A stretch of 64,000 nucleotides of DNA from NCBI RefSeq assembly GCF_041355105.1, contig NZ_JBFUPK010000003.1:152245-216244 (forward strand). The letters are read 5' to 3'. Position 1 is the stretch's first letter. The number at the start of each line of letters is the position of its first letter. A model generated the notes under the pieces. It was given only the letters and a program-made list of their open reading frames with translations, was not told the DNA's origin and ran no database searches. Below, piece after piece: positions 54,084 through 63,206 of this stretch. The stretch comes from Terriglobus sp. RCC_193 (lineage in GTDB: Bacteria; Acidobacteriota; Terriglobia; Terriglobales; Acidobacteriaceae). Made by a program: the position numbers and the translations under genes.

Positions 54084-55487
54084 CTATACCGTCGCAGCCT
54101 GATGCGACGCACGCAACGGCAGGCGCAACGTGGCCATCACCACCGCCACATTCATCACGCAAAGAAATCCAAACACCCAGGCGAACGCCACAGGCTGCGT
54201 TCCCTGCTCCATCCCCCACGCCAGCAGCGTCGCACACAACGTCGTCAACGTCGGCCCGCCCAATCGCTGCACGATGTTCATGGAAGTCGTCGCCATCGGC
54301 AACTCTCTGCGCGGCACCGAAAGATACGCCGCCGTAATCGAAGGCAATCCAATCGCGCCCTGTCCCATGCCTCGCAGAAACAACGCAATCACCAGCACAG
54401 GAAGAGTCAAACCACGTATCGACATCAGCACAAACGGGACCGTCGTCAATGCAACAACCGCTGCCCCAGCCACAGCCAGCCTGCGAATCCCGAATCGCTC
54501 CTGCAACCATCCGTTCGACGGATATACCAGCAGCATCCCCACGCCCAGCGGTATCAACAACCATCCCACCTTCGCAGGCGACATCCCCATCTGTCGCACC
54601 AGCAGATACGGCAGCAACAACTGAAACGAATACACCGCGCCGTTCGACAGAAACTGCGTCACCGCAGCCACACGAAACGTTCCGTGAAACAACTTCAGAT
54701 CCACCAGCGCATCGTCTCCACGAGACCGCGCATGACGCACAAACAACACGAAACACAACGCCGCCACCAGCAGCAGCGCCAGCCCCATGCGTTCCCGCAC
54801 ATGGTCCGCGCCATAGAGGAACAGCACCATACCCGGCGAAAGAATCGCCAGTCCCTTCAAATCCAGCGAACGCGGATTACGTTCCGCCTCATCATTCGGC
54901 AGCAGAAACATCGCGCACAACACCGCCACAACACCCACCGGCACATTCACCAGGAACAACCAGTGCCACGAAGCATGTTGCAGAATCGCGCCTGCAATCA
55001 CCGGCCCCACCAGTGGCCCCAACAAGATCGGCAGCGTCGCATACCCCATTACACGCGCCATATCCTTGCCCGCCACGCGCGCCATCATCAACTGCGCCAT
55101 CGGCGCCAGCAGCCCACCGCTCAATCCCTGCAGCACGCGAAACGCCACCAGCATCTCCGCGGAAGACGCAGCGGCACACAGCGCCGACGACACCGTAAAC
55201 GTCGTCAGGCACACCATGTACAACCGCCGTGCGCCCATGCGGTCCACCAGCCATCCATTCAGCGGCAGCATGAATGCCAGCGCCAACAAATAGCCGCTGG
55301 TCACCCACTGCATCACGGAAAGATTGCTGTGCAGGTCCCGCACCAGCGTAGGCAGCGATACATTCACCACCGTCGCATCCATCTGCGACAGGAACGATCC
55401 CATAACGGCGACCGCTCCCACCTTCCAGATCAACGCCGTGTGCGCACGTTCTGTCTCCACGCTAGGCAAGTGCTGCAACCACCTCAT
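54084..55487 (-). CDS. MFS transporter, DHA2 (EmrB/QacA-like) family
   Basis: The 467-residue integral membrane protein has about 14 spans of the DHA2 type. Diagnostic motifs are SQMDATVVNVSLPTLVRDLH in the first helix, GWLVDRMGARRLYM in the loop after helix 2, FRVLQGLSGGLLAPM and GPLVGPVIAGAIL in helix 5. It should export drugs or other amphipathic compounds using the proton gradient. The gene start overlaps the isochorismatase stop by 26 bases, so both are translated from one message controlled by the divergent TetR regulator. The true substrate is unknown. Confidence 0.93.
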   Translation of the reverse strand: MRWLQHLPSVETERAHTALIWKVGAVAVMGSFLSQMDATVVNVSLPTLVRDLHSNLSVMQWVTSGYLLALAFMLPLNGWLVDRMGARRLYMVCLTTFTVSSALCAAASSAEMLVAFRVLQGLSGGLLAPMAQLMMARVAGKDMARVMGYATLPILLGPLVGPVIAGAILQHASWHWLFLVNVPVGVVAVLCAMFLLPNDEAERNPRSLDLKGLAILSPGMVLFLYGADHVRERMGLALLLVAALCFVLFVRHARSRGDDALVDLKLFHGTFRVAAVTQFLSNGAVYSFQLLLPYLLVRQMGMSPAKVGWLLIPLGVGMLLVYPSNGWLQERFGIRRLAVAGAAVVALTTVPFVLMSIRGLTLPVLVIALFLRGMGQGAIGLPSITAAYLSVPRRELPMATTSMNIVQRLGGPTLTTLCATLLAWGMEQGTQPVAFAWVFGFLCVMNVAVVMATLRLPLRASHQAATV

Positions 55488-56034
55488 CCGTCAAACGCAC
55501 CAGCCCCGCACGCGGGAAGATGTTCTTAAACGCAAAGTCCTGCATCTCCTGGCTGAACGTGGCGCACGCATCCTCCACCACCACAAACGCAAACCCCAGG
55601 CCGGTTCCCTGCCGGAACGTCGACTCCACGCCGATGTTCGTTGCAATGCCCGCCAGCACAATCGTCTCCACGCCACGCGCGCGCAACTCCGCCTCAAGAT
55701 TCGTCTGTGCAAATGCGCCCCAGTGCCGCTTCGCAATCACCAGGTCACCCTCCTGCTTCCCGGCCTCCGGCACAATCTCGCTGGCCATCGCTGGGATCTC
55801 CTTCGGAAGCTGCGTCGGTTCATCCGCCGGCGGCCGCATAAAATCCTGCAGCTTCACATGCACATACACCACCGTCCCGCCCTTCGTCCGCAGCGCCTCC
55901 GCCATACGCCGCGAACGCGCAATCACATCCTTCGCCGCATAGGGCTGCACATCCCGCCCCACAATCGCGTGCTGCAAATCAATGAGAACCAGCGCCGTCT
56001 TCTTCGCTTCCAGTGAAAGTGCCTTATCCGCCAT
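55462..56034 (-). CDS. Isochorismatase-family hydrolase (Cys-less type)
   Basis: The 190-residue Rossmann-like hydrolase has the family start KKTALVLIDLQHAIV (catalytic Asp) and KRHWGAFAQTNLEAELRARG (catalytic Lys). TIVLAGIATNIGVESTFRQ follows. In amidohydrolase members the site before V in this last motif is Cys; here it is Gly, as in true isochorismatases, so a vinyl-ether hydrolase mode is more likely than a thioester mechanism. ATG at 56034 (MADKAL) follows AGGAG by nine bases. It is the first gene of the unit with the MFS exporter. Substrate unknown. Confidence 0.88.
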   Translation of the reverse strand: MADKALSLEAKKTALVLIDLQHAIVGRDVQPYAAKDVIARSRRMAEALRTKGGTVVYVHVKLQDFMRPPADEPTQLPKEIPAMASEIVPEAGKQEGDLVIAKRHWGAFAQTNLEAELRARGVETIVLAGIATNIGVESTFRQGTGLGFAFVVVEDACATFSQEMQDFAFKNIFPRAGLVRLTDEVVAALA

Positions 56035-56055
56035 GCGTGTCATCTCCTGTTCACA

Positions 56056-56109
56056 AAATATGAGGATGCCCTCACATTTCACTATTGCTAGAATATGAGG
56101 GTGTCCTCA
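56056..56109. promoter_or_regulatory. Paired TetR operator in the divergent isochorismatase/tetR promoter
   Basis: Two copies of TGAGG-N4-CCTCA lie 35 bases apart (56061-56074 and 56096-56109). The first is extended to a 10-base-arm imperfect palindrome (56056-56079). The second overlaps the ATG of the tetR gene. A TAGAAT before it fits a sigma-70 minus-10. Together they should let TetR repress both divergent units. Confidence 0.8.
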
Positions 56110-56721
56110 ACTTCGTCAATCCCGGTACGCCGCGCACCCCGCCAGGATCGCGCCACAAAGCGCGTAGAGGCGTTTCTTGGCGCTGCCGAGGCCCTCTTCG
56201 TAGAACAGGGATACGAAGGCACAACCATGACCGCGATAGCAGAACGCGCCGGTTCTTCTATCGGTGCGCTCTACAGCTACTTCCCCGATAAAGTCGCGCT
56301 GGCACGCGCGTTGGCCTCGCAATACGTGGACGCACTGGCCGCTTACTGGACACCAGCGTTTGAACAACTCGACGGCGCTTCCGCAAAGAAATTCGCAGAA
56401 CGTTTCCTCGACAGTTTTCTTGAATTCATCGCGGCCCAGCCGGCCTACCTGCAACTGCAGGCAGCACCCGTGCGCTTTCGCCGCGACCCCGCCACCCGCC
56501 ACGCCTTTCGCGTCGTACTGCAAAAAGCGTTGCAGCGGTGCGCTCCGCAACTCGAAGACACACGCGCCTATCTCTGCGCCAACACCGTGCTGCAGATCAC
56601 CAAGGGCATGGTCACGCTCTACGCCGACAGCAACGCCGCAGACAAGCCACGCGTCGTTACGGAATTCAAGAACGTCCTCTCGCTCTACCTGAAAAGCGTC
56701 TTCGCCGAAAAGCGCAGTTAA
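56095..56721 (+). CDS. TetR/AcrR family transcriptional regulator
   Basis: The 208-residue repressor has a TetR helix-turn-helix: RVEAFLGAAEALFVEQGYEG and TTMTAIAERAGSSIGALYSY, then FPDKVALARAL. A C-terminal ligand domain with IAAQPAYLQLQAAPVRFRRD follows. The start codon ATG at 56095 lies within an operator half-site and no ribosome site precedes it. If the minus-10 at TAGAAT is real, the transcript would begin at or near the AUG, giving a leaderless message. It is divergent from the isochorismatase-MFS unit, which it most probably represses. The effector is unknown. Its stop overlaps the convergent gene by four bases. Confidence 0.92.
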   Translation: MRVSSTSSIPVRRAPRQDRATKRVEAFLGAAEALFVEQGYEGTTMTAIAERAGSSIGALYSYFPDKVALARALASQYVDALAAYWTPAFEQLDGASAKKFAERFLDSFLEFIAAQPAYLQLQAAPVRFRRDPATRHAFRVVLQKALQRCAPQLEDTRAYLCANTVLQITKGMVTLYADSNAADKPRVVTEFKNVLSLYLKSVFAEKRS

Positions 56722-57839
56722 AGCGCCGGATCAACCCGCATTGCATTCTCCGTCAGCGTGCTGTCGCGCAGTTTCATAAAGCTTCGTTCCACCGCAACAT
56801 GCAGAACAATCGCAACACCAAAGCATGACACCGTATAAAGCAGCCATGACGCAGGCCCATGCGGCTTCGCAATCTCCGGAAAGCGCTCCATTACATAATG
56901 CGCAACTGGCTTATGCGTCAGGTAGAGACTGAAAGCAAGTGCAGCCACAGTCTCCGCGCCCGGAACACGCACGCAAGCAAGCCATCCATTCACGCTCATG
57001 GCCGATACGGTAATCATTCCCAAACCAAAAGCAAGCAACGGAAAACCAACGATCATGCCCCACTTCGCCGGACCTTCACTGTTGCCCATGTCCTGATTGC
57101 GGAAGAGCCAGATAACGCTAGCCACACACAACAGTCCTGCAAAGAACAGCGCGTGACCACGTTCCGTAAGTCGCTTCCACCACAGCGGACGGAAGATTTC
57201 GACCAGCGCAAGCATAACGCCCACCAGCAAACCATCAAGCCGCGTATAGGTTGGGTAATACACCCGCTGATAAATTTCTTCCGGATAACGCAGCACTAGC
57301 CACCAGCGCAGCACAATGCCACCAAGTACCACCGCTGCGATAAGCGCTACGGTGCGGCGCAGCGAAGGCTTCTTCATCATCACCAGCACAAGCAATGGCA
57401 GCACAAGGTAAAAGTGCTCTTCCACGCAGAGTGACCATGCATGTGAAAAGGCACGCGTCGCGAACGTAAAGCCAAAGTTCTGGGTAAAGGTAAGAAACTT
57501 CCAAAGCGGCGGCAGCGCAGGAAAGTCTCGCCATGCAGGCACCAGAAAATACAGCGCAACAACCGTAAGATACGCAGGCAGGATGCGAAAGGCCCGGCGC
57601 AGATAGAACTCTTTGAGCGATGGCTTGTGCTCGCGCAGATACGGCTTTAGTAACTGCCTGCCAATGAGGTAACCGCTCAGCACAAAGAAGAGATCGACGC
57701 CCATCCAGCCGTGCCAGGTAACTGTGATGAGTTGCATGGGTAACTCACCAAAGATCGTCAGGTGGTAGAAGACCACCGCCAGAACGGCGAAGGCACGCAA
57801 GGTATCGAGGCCATGCAAACGGCTGATGTGCTTCGTCAT
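56718..57839 (-). CDS. Acyltransferase 3 family membrane protein (OafA/YrhL-like)
   Basis: The 373-residue protein has about ten membrane spans. The family start is HISRLHGLDTLRAFAVLAVV, followed by FYHLTIFGELP, GWMGVDLFFVLSGYLIG and RRAFRILPAYLTVV. Later come HAWSLCVEEHFYLVLPLL with the conserved Glu and His and YPTYTRLDGLLVGVMLAL. Such proteins transfer acetyl or other acyl groups onto cell-surface sugars or lipids. No partner transferase is adjacent. It ends tail to tail with the TetR gene. Confidence 0.92.
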   Translation of the reverse strand: MTKHISRLHGLDTLRAFAVLAVVFYHLTIFGELPMQLITVTWHGWMGVDLFFVLSGYLIGRQLLKPYLREHKPSLKEFYLRRAFRILPAYLTVVALYFLVPAWRDFPALPPLWKFLTFTQNFGFTFATRAFSHAWSLCVEEHFYLVLPLLVLVMMKKPSLRRTVALIAAVVLGGIVLRWWLVLRYPEEIYQRVYYPTYTRLDGLLVGVMLALVEIFRPLWWKRLTERGHALFFAGLLCVASVIWLFRNQDMGNSEGPAKWGMIVGFPLLAFGLGMITVSAMSVNGWLACVRVPGAETVAALAFSLYLTHKPVAHYVMERFPEIAKPHGPASWLLYTVSCFGVAIVLHVAVERSFMKLRDSTLTENAMRVDPAL

Positions 57840-58101
57840 GGTGTGAGTGGGTCGCGGAGCGAGAGCGAATTCAGACTATCGCATCTTCGTGTGAATCAGC
57901 CGGTAACATTCTGGGTTTCGCGATGTAGTGCCAGTGGTATGCACAGATATAGATACTGTGCGGCATGTAAGCCGCAGACAATACTCGCCGTCCCATAAAG
58001 TGCAGGAGACGCATTGGCACTGGCCGACTTGGTTTATCCGGAGACCTAAGTTATCGCCTTCGCTCATATCGCCCCGAGCGCAACTTCGACGGAGAGATTA
58101 C

Positions 58102-59475
58102 ATGAAACCAAACTCATTGCTGATGAGACTGGTGGTCGATAAAAACCACGAACCGGATGAAAAAGATTGGTGTCCCCCTCTTGATCGGCGTGCAGCGCTG
58201 AAGATTCTCAGCATGGGTGCAGTCGGAAGCGCCGTTACAGGTTGCGGAAACAGCGCCACCACCACCTCTTCCGCAACCAGCACCACGCTCTCACTGGCCG
58301 CATCTGCCACCTCGGCCACGGTCGGTACTTCCATCACACTTACCGCAATGGTTGCACCCTCTGCCGCCACTGGAACCGTCACGTTCTACAGTGGGACCAC
58401 AGTCCTCGGAAGCGCGACGCTAAGCTCTGGTACGGCAACACTCACCACTACCTTTTCAAGCGCACAAACAGCATCCGTCACTGCCGTTTATTCCGGCGAC
58501 GGCACTTACTCCGGCAGCACTTCCAGCGCACTTACTATTACCATTACAACGCAGCAAGGCACCACCGCAACCAGCACAGCACTTAGTGTCTCTACCACGG
58601 CAACCACTGTAGGTAGCTCCATCATCCTCACCGCGCAGGTAACACCATCAGCCGCCACTGGGACCGTTACGTTCTACAACGGCACCACCTCGCTCGGCAC
58701 AGGCACGCTGTCTAGCGGCATTGCAACATTAACCGTCACCTTCAGCACCGCCCAGACGGCTTCGCTCAAAGCAACCTATGCAGGAGACAGCACCTATGCT
58801 TCCAGCACGTCAGGGGTTGTGTCAGTGTCCGTAACGGCCAGCAGCACGTCCTGCGGAACAACAATCCCCGCGGTGACAGAAGGCCCTTACTGGACGGACG
58901 ATAGTGCCTCTGGCTATAACCGCTCGACTATCACGTCCGACATTGGCGGGACAAACACACAAACAGGTGTGCCTTTTACCCTGACGCTTTATATCTACGA
59001 CCGCAAGAATAGCTGCGCAGCCATGCAGAATGTCCAGGTGGATATATGGCACTGTAATGCTGCGGGCGTTTACTCGGGTATCAAGAGTTCCACAAACGGC
59101 AACGGCGTCGATTACACCAGCCAGAGCTGGCTGCGCGGCTATCAACTCTCAGACAGCACCGGCATGGTAAAGTTCGTCACCATCGTTCCCGGCTGGTACA
59201 CCGGCCGAACCACACACATTCACATGCGTCTGCGGTCCACATACGACACATCGTCTGACGGCAGCACAAACACCGCGCAACTATTCTTCGACCAGACATT
59301 TATTGACAGTCTGGACACCACTGCCTCCCCTTACAGCAGTGAAGGCAAGAATTCTGTAACCAACGCGGGCGATTCTATCTACAACTCCGAAGGCGGCACC
59401 ACGTTACTAAGTCTCAGCGGTTCCGCCAGCGCAGGCTACGCAGCCGCATTCAGCATCTACCTTCCACTTAGCTAA
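58102..59475 (+). CDS. Tat lipoprotein with two Ig-like repeats fused to an intradiol ring-cleavage dioxygenase domain
   Basis: The product is 457 residues. The N-terminal LDRRAALKILSMGAVGSAVT followed by GCGNS combines a twin-arginine motif with a lipobox, so it should be exported folded and lipid-anchored. Residues about 55-255 are two near-identical Ig-like repeats (TLSLAASATSATVGTSITLT and a second copy) rich in Ser/Thr. The C-terminal part matches intradiol dioxygenases: TEGPYWTDD, NVQVDIWHCNAAGVYSG, VPGWYTGRTTHIHMRLRS with the Tyr and two His iron ligands. It would act on catecholic compounds outside the cell. GGAGAG precedes the ATG. Confidence 0.85.
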   Translation: MKPNSLLMRLVVDKNHEPDEKDWCPPLDRRAALKILSMGAVGSAVTGCGNSATTTSSATSTTLSLAASATSATVGTSITLTAMVAPSAATGTVTFYSGTTVLGSATLSSGTATLTTTFSSAQTASVTAVYSGDGTYSGSTSSALTITITTQQGTTATSTALSVSTTATTVGSSIILTAQVTPSAATGTVTFYNGTTSLGTGTLSSGIATLTVTFSTAQTASLKATYAGDSTYASSTSGVVSVSVTASSTSCGTTIPAVTEGPYWTDDSASGYNRSTITSDIGGTNTQTGVPFTLTLYIYDRKNSCAAMQNVQVDIWHCNAAGVYSGIKSSTNGNGVDYTSQSWLRGYQLSDSTGMVKFVTIVPGWYTGRTTHIHMRLRSTYDTSSDGSTNTAQLFFDQTFIDSLDTTASPYSSEGKNSVTNAGDSIYNSEGGTTLLSLSGSASAGYAAAFSIYLPLS

Positions 59476-59489
59476 GTGGAAGGTAGATG
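59454..59489. terminator. 36-base perfect palindrome overlapping the stop codon
   Basis: The two 18-base halves (59454-59471 and 59472-59489) are exact complements with no loop. The left half covers the last codons and the TAA at 59473-59475 lies at the start of the right half. It lies between convergent genes and may end transcription of both, although no T tract follows. Confidence 0.65.
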
Positions 59490-59500
59490 AGGCAAAGCAC

Positions 59501-60343
59501 TTACTCCGAAATAGAGAAGGTATAAATCTTTCCGGCATGCGCAATCCCCGGAGCGCCCGCAGAACCGGGAGCAAGCACGCCATACTCACCCTTCTGCAGA
59601 TCACGCGGTACAGTGAATCCAAACAGCCGCGAACTTATCTTGTGAATGGGAATATCCAGCGCATCGCGGTCCGCGCCTGTTTCTGAATGGAAGACATTTC
59701 CTGTCTTCACGCGAAACTCACGGCGATCACTCTTCTCATGAAAGCGCAGGATCACATACTCCACCGCATCCACCTGCGTACCCGGTGCAAGAATCATCAT
59801 CTCCGTGCCGGGTGAAATCTTCAGGTGCGACTTCGGCCCGCTCACCACGCCGTTTTCATCTTTCTTGATGATGTTGTTCGTCGCCAGACTTTTCAGCGCG
59901 CCACCATCGCGATACTTCACCAGTTCCGGCCCAACCGCTTCCCACTGCCCCTGCACGTTCTTGAAATACAAACCCGGATCATCGGAATTCACTGACAGCG
60001 GAGTCACCTCCACCGGCACAACAGGATGCATCTCCAGCCCGCTGTTCTTCGCCAGCATCGCCGTAATCACTGCCTGCGACACACCCGCTTCCTTCAGAGC
60101 AATCAGGTCATCCGGCCCCGTCCTGTACTCGCCCGGCTGTGAACGCACCGTTTGCAACAGGATGCTGTCGTCCAGCCCCGCCTTGCTCATCTTCACAATG
60201 GCATCGTTGTTCAACACGGAGCCATGCTGCTTCGCCGCAGTTTTTCCGCTATCGGACAACTGCGGCAACGGCCCCTCAACACCACCCTGCGCATGCAGAA
60301 GAGGAGTAACGACAAACAAAGCGGAAACAAGGAAACGACGCAT
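59501..60343 (-). CDS. Secreted protein of unknown function
   Basis: The 280-residue protein has a signal peptide (FLVSALFVVTPLLHAQ). A helical segment follows (NNDAIVKMSKAGLDDSILLQ, TVRSQPGEYRTGPDDLIALK, EAGVSQAVITAMLAKNS), a pattern of paired short helices common in acidobacterial secreted proteins. A beta-rich C-terminal domain comes next (VDAVEYVILRFHEKSDRREF, FGFTVPRDLQKGEYGVLAPG). No enzymatic site is visible. ATG at 60343 starts the signal peptide. It is transcribed alone towards the palindrome at 59.47 kb. Confidence 0.65.
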   Translation of the reverse strand: MRRFLVSALFVVTPLLHAQGGVEGPLPQLSDSGKTAAKQHGSVLNNDAIVKMSKAGLDDSILLQTVRSQPGEYRTGPDDLIALKEAGVSQAVITAMLAKNSGLEMHPVVPVEVTPLSVNSDDPGLYFKNVQGQWEAVGPELVKYRDGGALKSLATNNIIKKDENGVVSGPKSHLKISPGTEMMILAPGTQVDAVEYVILRFHEKSDRREFRVKTGNVFHSETGADRDALDIPIHKISSRLFGFTVPRDLQKGEYGVLAPGSAGAPGIAHAGKIYTFSISE

Positions 60344-60478
60344 CGGAATGAAAGGGCTCCGCAAAGCAGAATGACACAGATATAGACGATTCGCCCCACC
60401 ATTCGCGTACTACTGCCATTTCAATTCGACGGAAGCCGAAGAACGCGTGTATACAGTTTTCGCGAAGGAGCATTGAGT

Positions 60479-61834
60479 ATGAATCGACGCGAACTGCTGC
60501 AGACCGGAGCCCTGGCGCTTGCCACAACTGGCACCACACGGTGGATGATGGGACAGGGGAGTTCCATGAACGATCACGCTGCCGTACCGCGCACCAACTG
60601 GGCCAGGAACCTGCATTACAGCACCAACCACGTCTATGCGCCCACCGACGCCGCGCAGGTGCCGGAGATCGTCAAGGCCAACGCAAAGCTCAAAGGCCTC
60701 GGCTCGCGCCACTGTTTCAACAACATCGCCGACTCCACCGCCGCGCAGATTTCCATGCGCGAAGTGAAAGGCATCTTCATCGACGCGGCAGCAAAGACCG
60801 TCACCGTCGGCGCGGGCATTGCGTATGGCGAACTCGCACCGACGCTGGACAAAGCCGGATTTGCACTCGCCAACCTCGCCTCGCTGCCGCACATCTCCGT
60901 CGGCGGCACCATCGCCACGGCAACCCACGGCTCCGGCGTGAATAACAAGAACCTCTCCGCCGCCGTCCGCGCACTCGAAATCGTCAAGGCCGACGGCACT
61001 GTCCTGCACCTCTCCCGCGACCACGATGGCGACCGCTTCCGCAACGCCGTCGTCCACCTCGGAGCCATCGGCGTCGTCACAAAGGTCACGCTCGATATCC
61101 TGCCGCGCTACGACATGTCGCAGGTCGTCTACCAGAACCTGTCGTTCGATCAACTCGAGCACAACCTGGAAACCATCATGGCCTCCGGCTACTCTGTCTC
61201 ACTCTTCACCGACTGGCAGAAGAACCGCGTGAACCAGGTCTGGATCAAGGACAAGGCGACGGCACAAAAACAGATGCCGCCCATGTTCTACGGGGCCACG
61301 CTGCAAAAACGCAAAATGCACCCTATCGACGACCATCCCGCCGACGCCTGCACCGAACAGATGGGCACCATCGGCCCGTGGTACCTCCGCCTGCCACACT
61401 TCAAGATGGAGTTCACGCCCTCCAGCGGCGAAGAAATTCAAACTGAATTCTTCGTCGCCCGCAGTGACGGCTACCAAGCCATCCGCGCCGTAGAAAAGCT
61501 GCGCGACCGCATTACGCCGCACCTCTTCATCACGGAACTCCGCTCCATCGCGGCAGACGACCTGCCCATGAGCATGGCCTACCAGCGCGACTCGCTCGCC
61601 ATCCACTTCACATGGAAGCCGGAACCGGAAGCTGTCCTGAACGTGCTGCCCGACATCCAGAAAGCGCTGGAACCCTTCGGCGCGCGACCGCACTGGGGCA
61701 AGGTCTTCACCATCGACCCCGCCTACCTCCACAGGCAATACGCGGAACTCGACCACTTCCGCGCCTTCGCCAGGGAGATGGACCCCACCGGAAAATTCCG
61801 CAACGCCTATCTGGAGAGGAATATCTTCGGCTAG
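60479..61834 (+). CDS. FAD-dependent alditol oxidase-like protein, Tat-exported
   Basis: The 451-residue flavoprotein is of the vanillyl-alcohol-oxidase class, closest to alditol oxidase (AldO) and D-arabinono-lactone oxidase. The N-terminal MNRRELLQTGALALATTG is a twin-arginine-type signal. The FAD domain has KGLGSRHCFNNIADSTAA with His78, the likely covalent FAD site. GGTIATATHGSGVNNKNLS and EIVKADGTVLHLSRDHDGDR follow. The C-terminal part has RPHWGKVFTI. AAGGAG lies eight bases before the ATG at 60479. It should oxidise sugar alcohols to aldoses with release of hydrogen peroxide. Confidence 0.9.
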   Translation: MNRRELLQTGALALATTGTTRWMMGQGSSMNDHAAVPRTNWARNLHYSTNHVYAPTDAAQVPEIVKANAKLKGLGSRHCFNNIADSTAAQISMREVKGIFIDAAAKTVTVGAGIAYGELAPTLDKAGFALANLASLPHISVGGTIATATHGSGVNNKNLSAAVRALEIVKADGTVLHLSRDHDGDRFRNAVVHLGAIGVVTKVTLDILPRYDMSQVVYQNLSFDQLEHNLETIMASGYSVSLFTDWQKNRVNQVWIKDKATAQKQMPPMFYGATLQKRKMHPIDDHPADACTEQMGTIGPWYLRLPHFKMEFTPSSGEEIQTEFFVARSDGYQAIRAVEKLRDRITPHLFITELRSIAADDLPMSMAYQRDSLAIHFTWKPEPEAVLNVLPDIQKALEPFGARPHWGKVFTIDPAYLHRQYAELDHFRAFAREMDPTGKFRNAYLERNIFG

Positions 61835-61900
61835 CTCATTCACACACACACCAGTAGCGAAAAGTGATTATGGTAACGTAGGCCACAGACACACAATCAC

Positions 61901-63073
61901 TTGCGCCCACTTACTCTGAATTCGCTTCGTCGAGTCACGTCGAGTCGTCTCTATATTCCGGAGATTGACGGCCTGCGTTTTATTGCGATCGCATATGTGG
62001 TGATCTTCCACATCTCCGAGCTCACACGTTTTACAGGAGCTCCCATCACCCAGGGCGTTTTGTTCACACCGCTCTTCACCGCGATTCATCACGGAGCTCG
62101 CGGCGTTCCATTCTTTTTCGCAATCAGCGGCATGGTTCTGGGACTGCCGTTCGCCCGCCACCATCTCGCCGGACACGACCGCGTTGCATTAAAGCCATAT
62201 CTGATGCGGCGTGTGACGCGACTGGAGCCGCCCTATCTCGCCAACCTGTTTCTGCGTATGCCATTAGCGATGGCAGCCAAACACATCCCATTGATGAGCG
62301 GCATCAGCCATCTTGCCGTCTCCATCTTCTACGCGGACTGGATCATCTATGGCGCTACTCCTGCCATCCACCCTCCATCCTGGTCGCTCGCGGTGGAAGT
62401 CCAGTTCTATCTGCTCGCGCCGGCAATTGCATGGGTCCTGTATCGCGGAACGGACAGCGTGCGCTGGCTTGTCAGTCTTGCGCTCCTTGTAGGAGGCTGC
62501 TTCGCTTCGTGGTACTTCGCGGGAGAAGAACTTCACGGTGCGGCGCGTCTGTCGATCCTCTACTTCTCCCAATACTTCATCGCCGGCATGTTGATGGCCG
62601 ATATTTATGTCACCAGCATGGAACGCATCCCGGAGACGTTCGTCTGGGATCTGCTCGCGTTTCCGAGTCTCATTGCATTCTTTCTTGTGCCGGACCAGTT
62701 TGCGCGATTCCTGCTTGCCCCTATCATCGTGATCGTATTTCTGGCGGCGTTCCGTGGCCGCCTGCTCCGCCCGTTCCTTCGGCTGCCGGTAGTCTCCATT
62801 ACGGGTGGCATGTGTTACAGCATCTATCTCACCCATTCCCTGACATTGCAGGGTGGGATGGCGGCACTCGTCTGGGGCCGTGACCGTCTCGGCCTTCACC
62901 CCGATTTCTGGGTTCTCTATGCGGTCGCGCTGCTCACCATCATCCCGTTGATCCTGTTCATCGCAGTCATCTTCTTTGTTTTGATCGAACGTCCGTGCAT
63001 GGACCCGCACTGGCCTCACAAGCTGATGAAATGGCTTCGGGAACGCCCCCAGCCGCAGCCGCTTCAGGCCTGA
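61901..63073 (+). CDS. Acyltransferase 3 family membrane protein
   Basis: The 390-residue protein has about ten membrane spans. The family features are RLYIPEIDGLRFIAIAYVVI (the usual IDGLR start), FHISELTRFTG, GARGVPFFFAISGMVLGLPF and RRVTRLEPPYLANL. Later come PPSWSLAVEVQFYLLAPAIA with the conserved Glu, and GGMCYSIYLTHSLTLQGG. The start is TTG at 61901, since no ATG or GTG lies suitably near. It is the second acyltransferase in the window and not a copy of the first. Surface polysaccharide or lipid modification is likely. Confidence 0.9.
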   Translation: MRPLTLNSLRRVTSSRLYIPEIDGLRFIAIAYVVIFHISELTRFTGAPITQGVLFTPLFTAIHHGARGVPFFFAISGMVLGLPFARHHLAGHDRVALKPYLMRRVTRLEPPYLANLFLRMPLAMAAKHIPLMSGISHLAVSIFYADWIIYGATPAIHPPSWSLAVEVQFYLLAPAIAWVLYRGTDSVRWLVSLALLVGGCFASWYFAGEELHGAARLSILYFSQYFIAGMLMADIYVTSMERIPETFVWDLLAFPSLIAFFLVPDQFARFLLAPIIVIVFLAAFRGRLLRPFLRLPVVSITGGMCYSIYLTHSLTLQGGMAALVWGRDRLGLHPDFWVLYAVALLTIIPLILFIAVIFFVLIERPCMDPHWPHKLMKWLRERPQPQPLQA

Positions 63074-63206
63074 ATTCCACCGGCACACGCCCCCGGAATT
63101 TGTGCTAAAGTCAAAGACAGCGCTGCGCACGTCATGGCAGCGTTGTTTGTTGTGCGTGCGTTTGTTTTGGGCCGGTGCACTTCGAGTGGGCTGGCGGCAG
63201 AGATGG

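Noticed and set aside
57840-58101. Possible small RNA or tRNA-like fold (GCACAG/CTGTGC and GCGGC/GCCGC hairpins)
   Set aside because: Two short hairpins in a promoter region without conserved loops or a terminator; too little to support an RNA gene.
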